A stretch of 41,568 bases of DNA from an uncultured Clostridium sp. (GTDB lineage Bacteria; Bacillota; Clostridia; Lachnospirales; Lachnospiraceae): the NCBI GenBank assembly GCA_947253885.1, contig CAMYAO010000019.1:1-41568 (forward strand), given 5' to 3'. The notes beneath the pieces are model-generated. The model ran no database searches. It saw only the letters and a program-made list of their open reading frames with translations, and was not told the DNA's origin. Shown one piece after another: positions 1 to 5,402 of the stretch (its first letter is position 1; every line of letters begins with the position of its first letter). The position numbers and the translations under genes are program-made.

Positions 1-23
1 AAAAGCAGTTTGGCTTGAACAAA

Positions 24-145
24 GCTGTGTGAAGGGAACGTAAGTGAACTTCACACAGCAAAAAGAGAAAGCCAACGCCTTTAGACGCTGGCCTAGTAAT
101 AAGGGCTTATAGCCCGCTACGCTAGCCACCCGTTTTACGGGTGGG
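24..145. other. hairpin-rich stretch, possible IS200/IS605-type end
   Basis: Four inverted repeats follow one another. An 11-bp perfect stem spans 24-34/49-59, an imperfect stem spans 71-77/86-92, GGGCTTATAGCCC lies at 103-115, and a 7-bp stem with a TTTTA loop lies at 126-132/138-144. Dense short hairpins like these are typical of the right ends of IS200/IS605 elements, where the TnpB guide RNA is made. No TnpA or TnpB reading frame is visible because the window begins here. The assignment is inference from structure only; a structured RNA of another class is possible. Confidence 0.35.
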
Positions 146-309
146 AGCGACTTATGTATTAATTTTTGATGAAGAGCAAGACTCACGATTTCATGAAAAT
201 CCTTGCAATTTGCAATTACGTTATCTAAACTATAATTAATAAAGTAAAACTCTAAAAAGTGGGATAAAGGATAATTTTTAAAGTGACTGAAATAAGGAAA
301 GAAGAAATT

Positions 310-723
310 ATGAAATTGAAAGTCAAAAAACTGGTAATTTTAGGTTTGGCGTGCTCTCTGATCGCCGGAAATGGAATAGTTGTAATCGCATCAACAACTT
401 CAAAATTTCCGGTAAAAAATAGCTTTCGAAAAGATACGATCTTAATGGGTTATAAGGTTGACAACAGGTTGATAAGAGCCACAGTAAAGAAAGCGACTTT
501 TCTGAGGGTGTATAAAGCTTTAGACAACTCAAAGTTTAAAGAGATTTCAAAAAAGAAATTTAATAAAATTACCTACGGAGTGAAGGGGTCTTGGAAGCTT
601 ATGGTTTATACACAGAAAAAAGCAAAAAGTTATCATTTTGTGCGGAATTGTGTTTATGTAAATGGAAAGTACTATCAGGCAAAAGCACCCAAGAAAATCT
701 ATAGATACTTCGGTATAAAATAA
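310..723 (+). CDS. small exported protein of unknown function
   Basis: This is a 137-residue protein. The ATG at 310 is preferred over an upstream GTG at 283 because AAGGA lies upstream of it and the product then begins directly with a basic stretch (MKLKVKK) followed by a hydrophobic core, LVILGLACSLIAG. That is a Sec signal peptide, probably cleaved near residue 28. The mature part is lysine-rich and basic with no cysteine pairs or recognisable catalytic motif, so a cell-wall or secreted role is likely but the function is unknown. It stands alone; a weak TTTCTA/TAGAAA inverted repeat follows the stop codon. Confidence 0.6.
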   Translation: MKLKVKKLVILGLACSLIAGNGIVVIASTTSKFPVKNSFRKDTILMGYKVDNRLIRATVKKATFLRVYKALDNSKFKEISKKKFNKITYGVKGSWKLMVYTQKKAKSYHFVRNCVYVNGKYYQAKAPKKIYRYFGIK

Positions 724-934
724 AAATTTCTAGCTATAAATTATAGAAAGGATTTCTGCTTATTATCTTGGTATTTGAAATGATGTTTTACTATTAAGGT
801 GTGCATGTCTTATATAAAAAGCCTGCAAATATAAAGTCAAGGCTAAATTAATGAACATTGAAAATTTTACATAGGTTGAAAATTGGGTATTAAAATAAGA
901 CCACCACACCTGTGCCGGTCTAAAAATAAAAGGT

Positions 935-1261
935 ATGTGTGTTAGTCCATTTAAGTTCAATGCCGATATGGCAAGGGCATGGAGAAAAGTGAAAATAGAA
1001 AATGACTTAAACTTTACAATTCAAGATATGCTCAAAGTATATTATGGAGAGTCAGACTACGCTAAGTATGATAATTCAGCTTGTCAATGGAATCAATTCA
1101 TGAAGGACTTTTGCTCAGATGAATTTAGCGACTATTATTCTAACAAGTTAAAAGTTGCTGCTATTCTATGGAAAGAAGTTAGAGACTTAAAAAATGAAAA
1201 AATTTATTCGAGACAACTCCTAAACGAATATGGGGATAAAATAGAGGAGTATCATAAATAA
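935..1261 (+). CDS. DUF6434-like protein (SAP-protein tail), possibly 5'-truncated
   Basis: This is a 108-residue protein. The pattern FKFN...W.K...ND..FT..DML..YY followed by N...W.QFMKDF and an aILWK element resembles the C-terminal domain (DUF6434) that normally follows a SAP DNA-binding domain in Firmicutes proteins. No SAP domain is present, so this is either a stand-alone domain or the remains of a longer gene. The ATG at 935 has only a weak AAAGGT site in front. Upstream (724-934) I see only a short GACC/GGTC inverted repeat. The family assignment is from memory of the pattern and is tentative. Confidence 0.45.
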   Translation: MCVSPFKFNADMARAWRKVKIENDLNFTIQDMLKVYYGESDYAKYDNSACQWNQFMKDFCSDEFSDYYSNKLKVAAILWKEVRDLKNEKIYSRQLLNEYGDKIEEYHK

Positions 1262-1281
1262 ATCCCAGTTTGTAAAAATCT

Positions 1282-1314
1282 CTTAGTAGTAACCCCACCC
1301 ACTTTACTACTAAG
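1282..1314. repeat. 11-bp inverted repeat upstream of the split phosphatase gene
   Basis: CTTAGTAGTAA (1282-1292) pairs perfectly with TTACTACTAAG (1304-1314) around an 11-nt C-rich loop. There is no T-tract on either side, so it is not a standard intrinsic terminator. Just downstream, a 10-bp unit containing ATTTGC is repeated three times (about 1327-1353). Both lie in the native upstream region of the LMW-PTP gene and could be regulatory. Confidence 0.5.
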
Positions 1315-1436
1315 CACCGGCACTGATTTGCACTAATTTGCATCAATTTGCCCTCAAAACCCATAAAATCAACCAACCCCAAAATCTCCTAAACCCCTTG
1401 CAAAATGGGGCAAAAGTAGGCTAAAAGGAGCAAAAC

Positions 1437-1481
1437 ATGACAGTAACTAAGATACTATTCGTTTGCCACGGCAATATTTAA
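1437..1481 (+). pseudogene. 5' fragment of LMW protein tyrosine phosphatase left by island insertion
   Basis: ATG at 1437 behind a good AAAAGGAG site (1423-1430) opens a 14-codon frame reading MTVTKILFVCHGNI, then TAA. This is the N-terminus of an LMW-PTP, including the first half of the catalytic CX5R loop. The intact remainder starts at 13823 with MIKILFVCHGNICRS. The 17 bases 1455-1471 are identical to 13835-13851. The simplest reading is that the native gene was cut here by integration of the island, so the native promoter and ribosome site now drive only a 14-residue peptide. Confidence 0.85.
1455..1471. other. attL core (17-bp direct repeat)
   Basis: CTATTCGTTTGCCACGG occurs here and at 13835-13851. 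It encodes LFVCHG of the phosphatase loop. This copy lies at the native 5' end of the phosphatase gene; bases to its right are element-derived. About 65 nt inside, ACACCTTATTTATACC (1538-1553) resembles an arm-type sequence also found near the right end. Confidence 0.8.
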
Positions 1482-1683
1482 TGTATGCTGTGAAAGCCTT
1501 GATTTTGTAGGATTTCTGAGATGGAGACGAACAATTTACACCTTATTTATACCTTTGGAAGATCGGATCGGTAATCAAGATGTAGGGGAACTGCAAAAGA
1601 TATGTCTTGAAAATTAGAAATTGATGAAAGAGGTATAATCTCAAGAAATAATGGTTGTTTTCCGATTTTTTACAAAAGAAATC

Positions 1684-1711
1684 TTGACAGTAATATCGTA
1701 AACTGTATAAT
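1684..1711 (+). promoter_or_regulatory. strong promoter of the abiF RNA/abiF unit
   Basis: TTGACA (1684-1689), a 16-bp spacer and TATAAT (1706-1711). Both hexamers match the housekeeping sigma consensus exactly. Transcription would start near 1718, directly in front of the hairpin that precedes abiF. Confidence 0.8.
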
Positions 1712-1717
1712 AATCTT

Positions 1718-1771
1718 AACAGAACCCACCACGCCTCTGATTTTTCATGCGCAACCCGGTGGGATTTTTTT
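1718..1771 (+). ncRNA. abiF-type leader RNA with intrinsic terminator
   Basis: Downstream of the consensus promoter, CCCACC (1725-1730) pairs with GGTGGG (1758-1763) and is followed by seven T residues (1765-1771), with CGC (1732-1734) and GCG (1749-1751) able to pair inside. The resulting RNA is about 50 nt and ends just before the abiF start. A conserved 'abiF RNA' motif upstream of abiF-family genes is described in the comparative RNA literature, and the layout copies type III toxin-antitoxin loci, where a leader RNA and leaky terminator precede the toxin gene. Assignment to that exact family is from recall; promoter, stem and T-tract are seen directly. Confidence 0.65.
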
Positions 1772-1787
1772 ATTTATGGGGTGTTTT

Positions 1788-2696
1788 ATGTATCAATATC
1801 CAAAACAAATATTAACAATAGAACAGCAGGTGCAATCTTATGTGGATGCAGAAATGAAGATTACATCTCAAGAAGATGTAGAGAAGGCATTGAAGTCAAT
1901 TGGATTTTATCGTTTGAGAGGTTATTCGTTTCAATTATATGATAATGTTGCAAAGAAGTATGTTTCGGGAACAAAGTTTGAAGATATTATAAAATTGTAT
2001 CAATTTGATCAGGAATTATCTGCTTTGGTTTTTTCAATGATTTCTAAGATTGAGGTTGCTTTGAGAGTGCGATTGGTGGAAGCATTGCTTATACACGGAG
2101 AACCACTTGTTTTGCAAGATTCATCGATTTTTAAAGAGAAAAAAAGGTATTGGCAGAATATGGCTACTGTAGCGTCAGAAATTGCTCGCTCTAATGATGT
2201 GTTTATCAAACATAATTTTGACAATCATGATGGAGAAGTACCTGTATGGGCGGCCATTGAAGTCCTTTCGTTCGGTACATTATCGAAGATAATTAAGAAT
2301 TTGAAAACAGGTACCGGAAGTTCATATTCTATCTTGGCATCAAATTATCAGTATAGATCGAAAAAAGGAAATTTGGTAAAACCATCACAGAAAATGCTTG
2401 CTTCATGGATACAGGGTGTTTCAGTATTGCGTAATATGTGTGCTCATAATTCCAGAATTTATAATCGTACAATTCATACGACACCGGAAATTCTGGATGC
2501 AGATAAAATTATGCCGCCACCAGCGCATAATGGCTTGTATCAAATCTTATTGGCGATGAAGTACCTGCGTTCATCCGATGAAGAGTGGACAGTATTTGTA
2601 AATGCTTTCGATAAGCTGATTCTTAATAATAGTGGTGTGGTCAGTCTCGCAGCAATGAATCTTCCGGCGGATTGGAAAGAACATTTAAGTGTATAA
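1788..2696 (+). CDS. abiF: AbiF/AbiD-family (Abi_2) abortive infection protein with HEPN motif
   Basis: This is a 302-residue protein, counting from the ATG at 1788, which has GGGGTG just upstream; an in-frame ATG at 1776 would add MGCF. Abi_2 hallmarks appear in order: IGFYRLRGYSFQLY near residues 38-51, FDQELSALVFSMISKIEVALR near 73-93, PVWAAIEVLSFGTLSKI near 152-168, and the HEPN RNase motif R-X4-H at 215-220 in RNMCAHNSRIYNR. The family protects cells from phage, probably by cleaving RNA when triggered. Recent work links AbiF, paired with its upstream RNA, to the ancestry of Cas13. The gene is transcribed alone toward the convergent DUF4417 operon and is followed by a strong terminator. 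Confidence 0.9.
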   Translation: MYQYPKQILTIEQQVQSYVDAEMKITSQEDVEKALKSIGFYRLRGYSFQLYDNVAKKYVSGTKFEDIIKLYQFDQELSALVFSMISKIEVALRVRLVEALLIHGEPLVLQDSSIFKEKKRYWQNMATVASEIARSNDVFIKHNFDNHDGEVPVWAAIEVLSFGTLSKIIKNLKTGTGSSYSILASNYQYRSKKGNLVKPSQKMLASWIQGVSVLRNMCAHNSRIYNRTIHTTPEILDADKIMPPPAHNGLYQILLAMKYLRSSDEEWTVFVNAFDKLILNNSGVVSLAAMNLPADWKEHLSV

Positions 2697-2729
2697 ATGC
2701 AGTGGAATTGCATAAAATAATAAAGCAGA

Positions 2730-2800
2730 CCTAACCAAGCATTTAGCTCAAATCGGTTAGGCTTTCGGCGAAGTGTTACGATAAGCACTTCGCCATTTTT
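2730..2800 (+). terminator. two hairpins and terminator after abiF
   Basis: CCTAACC (2730-2736) pairs with GGTTAGG (2755-2761). Next, GGCGAAGTG (2767-2775) pairs perfectly with CACTTCGCC (2786-2794), followed by ATTTTT. It ends abiF transcription before the convergent operon. Confidence 0.75.
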
Positions 2801-2888
2801 AAAAAGAATTATGATCAAGCGTGAGTTGTTCGGCAAGTGGCTGGATCAGCAGACAATTATTTAAACTGCATGAGATGTGGCCATTCCC

Positions 2889-3179
2889 TTAGCCAAAAAG
2901 AACTTCTATTTCGGATTCCGCATCATAGATGGTCATTCCGTCAAAAATGGTAGCTTTCTCAAATTGCTCAAAGCACTCTCGGAAATCTTTTCCAAGACAG
3001 CGAAAAATATAGTTCTCATCGCCGAAGCACTCGAAAATAACTAGTTCCACAAGAGATGGATTTGCTTCATATTTCTGACACTGTAGCATATATTTTTTCC
3101 CACGGAAGAGAAATTCTTTTTCTGGCCCACCCATAGTGAGAATATCATCTACGAATTCTGATAATGTATTACCAATCAT
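2889..3179 (-). CDS. small acidic protein, last gene of DUF4417 operon
   Basis: This is a 96-residue strongly acidic protein (about 19 Asp/Glu against 9 Lys/Arg) with no signal peptide or membrane segment and no family I recognise. Its start overlaps the stop of the upstream MGGRG gene by four bases (ATGA type), so the two are translationally coupled. Small acidic partners directly behind a basic or His-rich gene are often immunity or antidote proteins, so it could neutralise its neighbour; that is inference from position and charge only. Confidence 0.7.
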   Translation of the reverse strand: MIGNTLSEFVDDILTMGGPEKEFLFRGKKYMLQCQKYEANPSLVELVIFECFGDENYIFRCLGKDFRECFEQFEKATIFDGMTIYDAESEIEVLFG

Positions 3180-3565
3180 TGCTTAACCCCCTTGAATAAT
3201 TTTTTGTATTTTTCATATAGTGGATGTCCGGGTTTAATTACGAACTTATCTGCTTGTCCGTGATGTTCGACTCCGGGTGTATTGTGAACATGAACATGCA
3301 GAATGTCACCATGGCCGAGACTTTTTTCGTGGTGATATCCGATTTCAAGAACAACTTCATGATTTGAATTATATTCTCGGTACTGATGAAAAACACCATC
3401 CTTGTCATAAAGAACATAGCCAACGCTACTGTGGGATTCTTCCGGAAGTTTTAGGGACTTGCTCTTATCAATAGGATTGATAATTTTCACTCCATCAACT
3501 TTTCCAACTGTTTCATATGTGTAAGCAGCCTGTTTGCCGGCTGCAAATGTACCACGACCGCCCAT
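3176..3565 (-). CDS. MGGRG-start conserved mobile-element protein, His-rich
   Basis: This is a 129-residue protein. It begins MGGRGTFAAGKQAAYTYETVGKVDG, a start I recall from small proteins in clostridial phages and ICEs. The C-terminal half has a dense histidine patch (IGYHHEKSLGHGDILHVHVHN, then VEHHGQ), which could bind metal and form an active site. The ending KYKKLFKG is basic. It is coupled at both sides by overlapping start/stop codons to the DUF4417 gene before it and the acidic gene after it. The function is unknown; a nuclease or other effector is possible but unproven. Confidence 0.75.
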   Translation of the reverse strand: MGGRGTFAAGKQAAYTYETVGKVDGVKIINPIDKSKSLKLPEESHSSVGYVLYDKDGVFHQYREYNSNHEVVLEIGYHHEKSLGHGDILHVHVHNTPGVEHHGQADKFVIKPGHPLYEKYKKLFKGVKQ

Positions 3566-4197
3566 TATCGCACCACCTTCCTAGAGGAACGATAATCAAC
3601 AGGGATAATATTTCCTCGCATTTCATCAAATGGTGTGCCAAAGCAAATGACGGCTTCAGGCTCGATTTTGCTTAGCATGTAGTCGTATCCGCGTAAGAAT
3701 TTCTTCTTATTTTGCTTACAGCCAATCATTCCGATTGCAATGATAGAGTTCTTTTCGACACCGTCAAAGCAGAATTCGTAGCTATGAGGCGTACTCCAAC
3801 TGATTGTTGGAATCACAGTAAGCCCCTGTTCTTGCCAGTAACATCCACACCAGCGATTTTTTGCAACACTTTCTAGCTGTCTCCACAAATTCATATCAGC
3901 ATATGTTGAAAAATCTGGACTTAGAAGAAACGCGTATTGAGAATACTTCCTCAGTGACTTTTCAGGATTGTTATATATTCCGTTGAAACGATAATCATCC
4001 ACGAAGAAATGAACTCCATTTTTGGTGTTAGTTTCATTGTCATTTGAACGAGTATCGGAACAGGCAATCAATGAAATGTTCTCAACATCTACTGCCTGCT
4101 TTTTTATAAGTGGGATATTCCACTTGCCGTGACCACTGTACTCATTGCGCATAAAAAGATTGTCGCTGCGCATACGTTTGCTTGTGTTTATATTCAT
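3565..4197 (-). CDS. DUF4417 protein
   Basis: This is a 210-residue protein matching the DUF4417 pattern: GKWNIPLI near the N-terminus, then VHFFVDDYRFNGIYNNPEKSLRKYSQYAFLLSPDFSTY, ending with EAVICFGTPFDEM. The family is common on phages, plasmids and ICEs and has no established function that I know of. The ATG at 4197 has GGAAAGG nine bases upstream and a consensus-like promoter (4216-4244) directly behind it. It is the first gene of a three-gene operon with ATGA-type overlaps. That promoter contains the sequence TGTCAATTG, shared with the operator region of the nearby repressor gene. Confidence 0.85.
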   Translation of the reverse strand: MNINTSKRMRSDNLFMRNEYSGHGKWNIPLIKKQAVDVENISLIACSDTRSNDNETNTKNGVHFFVDDYRFNGIYNNPEKSLRKYSQYAFLLSPDFSTYADMNLWRQLESVAKNRWCGCYWQEQGLTVIPTISWSTPHSYEFCFDGVEKNSIIAIGMIGCKQNKKKFLRGYDYMLSKIEPEAVICFGTPFDEMRGNIIPVDYRSSRKVVR

Positions 4198-4215
4198 TTA
4201 AAATAACCTTTCCGC

Positions 4216-4271
4216 CCTATAAAAGAGCTGTGTGATTTTGTCAATTGGCGTTTTGTACAAAATGTCAATTG
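4216..4271 (-). promoter_or_regulatory. promoter and putative operator of the DUF4417 operon
   Basis: On the minus strand, TTGACA (4244-4239), a 17-bp spacer and TATAGG (4221-4216). Overlapping and upstream are two direct copies of TGTCAATTG (4239-4247 and 4263-4271) on either side of the perfect palindrome TTTTGTACAAAA (4251-4262). The 12-mer TTGACATTTTGT, read on the minus strand at 4268-4257, also occurs in the repressor gene's own operator (5330-5341), suggesting one regulator binds both. Confidence 0.65.
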
Positions 4272-4297
4272 AAGTAACGGAAAGGATATGCTACAAT
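4269..4297 (+). promoter_or_regulatory. divergent plus-strand promoter for candidate small RNA
   Basis: TTGAAG (4269-4274), a 17-bp spacer and TACAAT (4292-4297). Its -35 box overlaps the second TGTCAATTG operator copy, so it would be controlled together with the divergent DUF4417 promoter. Confidence 0.45.
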
Positions 4298-4303
4298 CTT
4301 GAT

Positions 4304-4386
4304 TGTCTAGAAAAAGGATGTAGCACATCCAAAAGTGAAACGTATTTTAACTGCTGGAACAGTTATGAATACGTTTTATTTTTTAC
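4304..4386 (+). ncRNA. candidate small RNA, antisense to the immA 3' region
   Basis: From the predicted start near 4304, the plus strand holds the hairpin GGATGT/ACATCC (4316-4330). It then has a long stem with AAACGTATT (4338-4346) pairing with AATACGTTT (4368-4376), an inner AACTG/CAGTT stem (4349-4353/4360-4364) and a T-rich tail (4374-4384). That gives a discrete transcript of about 80 nt with its own promoter and terminator. On the minus strand the first hairpin is followed by TTTTT and can act as immA's terminator. A short frame crossing this region (ATG at 4259) looks non-coding. No sRNA family is recognised. Confidence 0.4.
4311..4330 (-). terminator. terminator of the immR-immA operon
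   Basis: Read on the minus strand, GGATGT-GCT-ACATCC (4330-4316) is followed by five T residues (4315-4311), 76 nt beyond the immA stop codon. Confidence 0.65.
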
Positions 4387-4405
4387 CCTCAATAGAACCA
4401 CCTCC

Positions 4406-4957
4406 TTAACTTGCCTGTGAGAAGAGATATAGAATTTTCTCCTCATAATCAGTATATTCAGAATCACCATAACGAAGCCACTTGTGATAATAAGATAAGG
4501 CATTACTAGCAGCTTCATAACTGATTTCAAAGATGTCAGCGATTTCCTCTGGCGATTCTAGCTTCAGTTTATGAATGAGAACTGGTGGAGCAAGTGCAAA
4601 CTTGGCAAAAAACTTAACTTCTTTTTCTGCTAATTCACTGTCTTCTGTGTGGTCAAGTACAACATGACCAATTTCATGCATGATTGTGTTATTGATTCGT
4701 CCGTATCCTTTTTTGTCATTGTAGTATATGTACCACTCACCAGTATCAAGCTGTAAACAGAAACCATCATCGCTTTTTTTCAACAACAATCTCTGCGTAG
4801 CTTCCGGATATGCAGAATACGGAATGACTTTAATGTCCATCTTGCTGGCTATTTCAAAACCATTGATAGGCACACAACTGATATCGTATTCTTCATACAT
4901 TCGAACCACAATCTGCTTAATCTCTTCATAACGTTCATCTGATAATCTGATTCCCAA
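4406..4957 (-). CDS. immA: ImmA/IrrE-family metallopeptidase
   Basis: This is a 183-residue protein with the zinc-protease signature HEIGH at residues 94-98 inside NNTIMHEIGHVVLDHTED, and a downstream acidic EKEVKFFAKFALAP segment that supplies the third ligand in this family. ImmA proteases cleave a partner XRE repressor after DNA damage or a cell-cell signal and so switch on excision and other element genes (the ICEBs1 model). The gene starts three bases after the stop of the repressor gene, the expected two-gene layout. Cargo genes controlled here are probably the DUF4417 operon, judged by shared operator sequence. Confidence 0.9.
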   Translation of the reverse strand: MGIRLSDERYEEIKQIVVRMYEEYDISCVPINGFEIASKMDIKVIPYSAYPEATQRLLLKKSDDGFCLQLDTGEWYIYYNDKKGYGRINNTIMHEIGHVVLDHTEDSELAEKEVKFFAKFALAPPVLIHKLKLESPEEIADIFEISYEAASNALSYYHKWLRYGDSEYTDYEEKILYLFSQAS

Positions 4958-4960
4958 ATT

Positions 4961-5272
4961 CTATTCTCCTCCAAATAATGCATTAATTAGTTCTTTCTTC
5001 TCTTCATCTGACATAGCGGATGCATTACGAGCAATAAGTCTGCGTACACGTGGGTAACTGAATTCGTCATTTTCAATGCCCAAGAGATAGTCAGATGTTG
5101 TGTGCAGAGCAGTAGCTATACAGGCTAATGTCTCTGGTTTAGGGTCTCTGGTTCCAGATATATATCTGGACATTACACCTTCTGTAATACCAACACGTTC
5201 AGCCAATTCTTTTTGTTGAAGGCCTTGTTTTTTCAATAAGATGGATATGCGATTGCCTAACTCCTTACTCAT
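4961..5272 (-). CDS. immR: XRE-family repressor, ImmR-like
   Basis: This is a 103-residue protein, counted from the ATG at 5272 behind a near-perfect AAAGGAGG; a longer frame opening with TTG at 5344 would run through the promoter and is rejected. A Cro/CI helix-turn-helix spans about residues 18-40 (KELAERVGITEGVMSRYISGTRDP), followed by the TSDYLLGI element common in this family. The promoter overlaps a perfect 17-bp palindrome, which fits autoregulation. It pairs with the ImmA peptidase directly downstream. The target range probably includes the DUF4417 operon; whether it also controls int/xis cannot be seen. Confidence 0.9.
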   Translation of the reverse strand: MSKELGNRISILLKKQGLQQKELAERVGITEGVMSRYISGTRDPKPETLACIATALHTTSDYLLGIENDEFSYPRVRRLIARNASAMSDEEKKELINALFGGE

Positions 5273-5315
5273 GTGAATTCCTCCTTTGATTACCAACCTA
5301 ATCTTGGTCATTTTC

Positions 5316-5345
5316 ATGATACTGCAAACTTGACATTTTGTCAAG
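5316..5345 (-). promoter_or_regulatory. immR promoter with palindromic operator
   Basis: Minus strand: TTGACA (5344-5339), a 17-bp spacer and TATCAT (5321-5316). The perfect palindrome CTTGACATTTTGTCAAG (5329-5345) covers the -35 box and most of the spacer, an ideal position for repression by the encoded protein. Confidence 0.8.
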
Positions 5346-5402
5346 TAATATTGCCTGGGATAAAAATAGGAAAGTAGAAATGATTATCTACTGCCCTGAA
5401 AA

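Noticed and set aside
1276..1314. Intrinsic terminator after the DUF6434-like gene
   Set aside because: The 11-bp stem is perfect but no T-tract follows on either strand, so it is listed only as an inverted repeat.
2819..2880. Plus-strand words resembling a zinc-ribbon start (LNCMRCGHSL)
   Set aside because: The frame is interrupted by stops, has no ribosome site and lies between convergent genes; probably chance.
4259..4420. Short plus-strand frame with several cysteines between immA and the DUF4417 gene
   Set aside because: No ribosome site, it runs through the repressor operator, two hairpins and the immA 3' end, and no family pattern is visible. The stretch is better explained by regulatory DNA and a small RNA.
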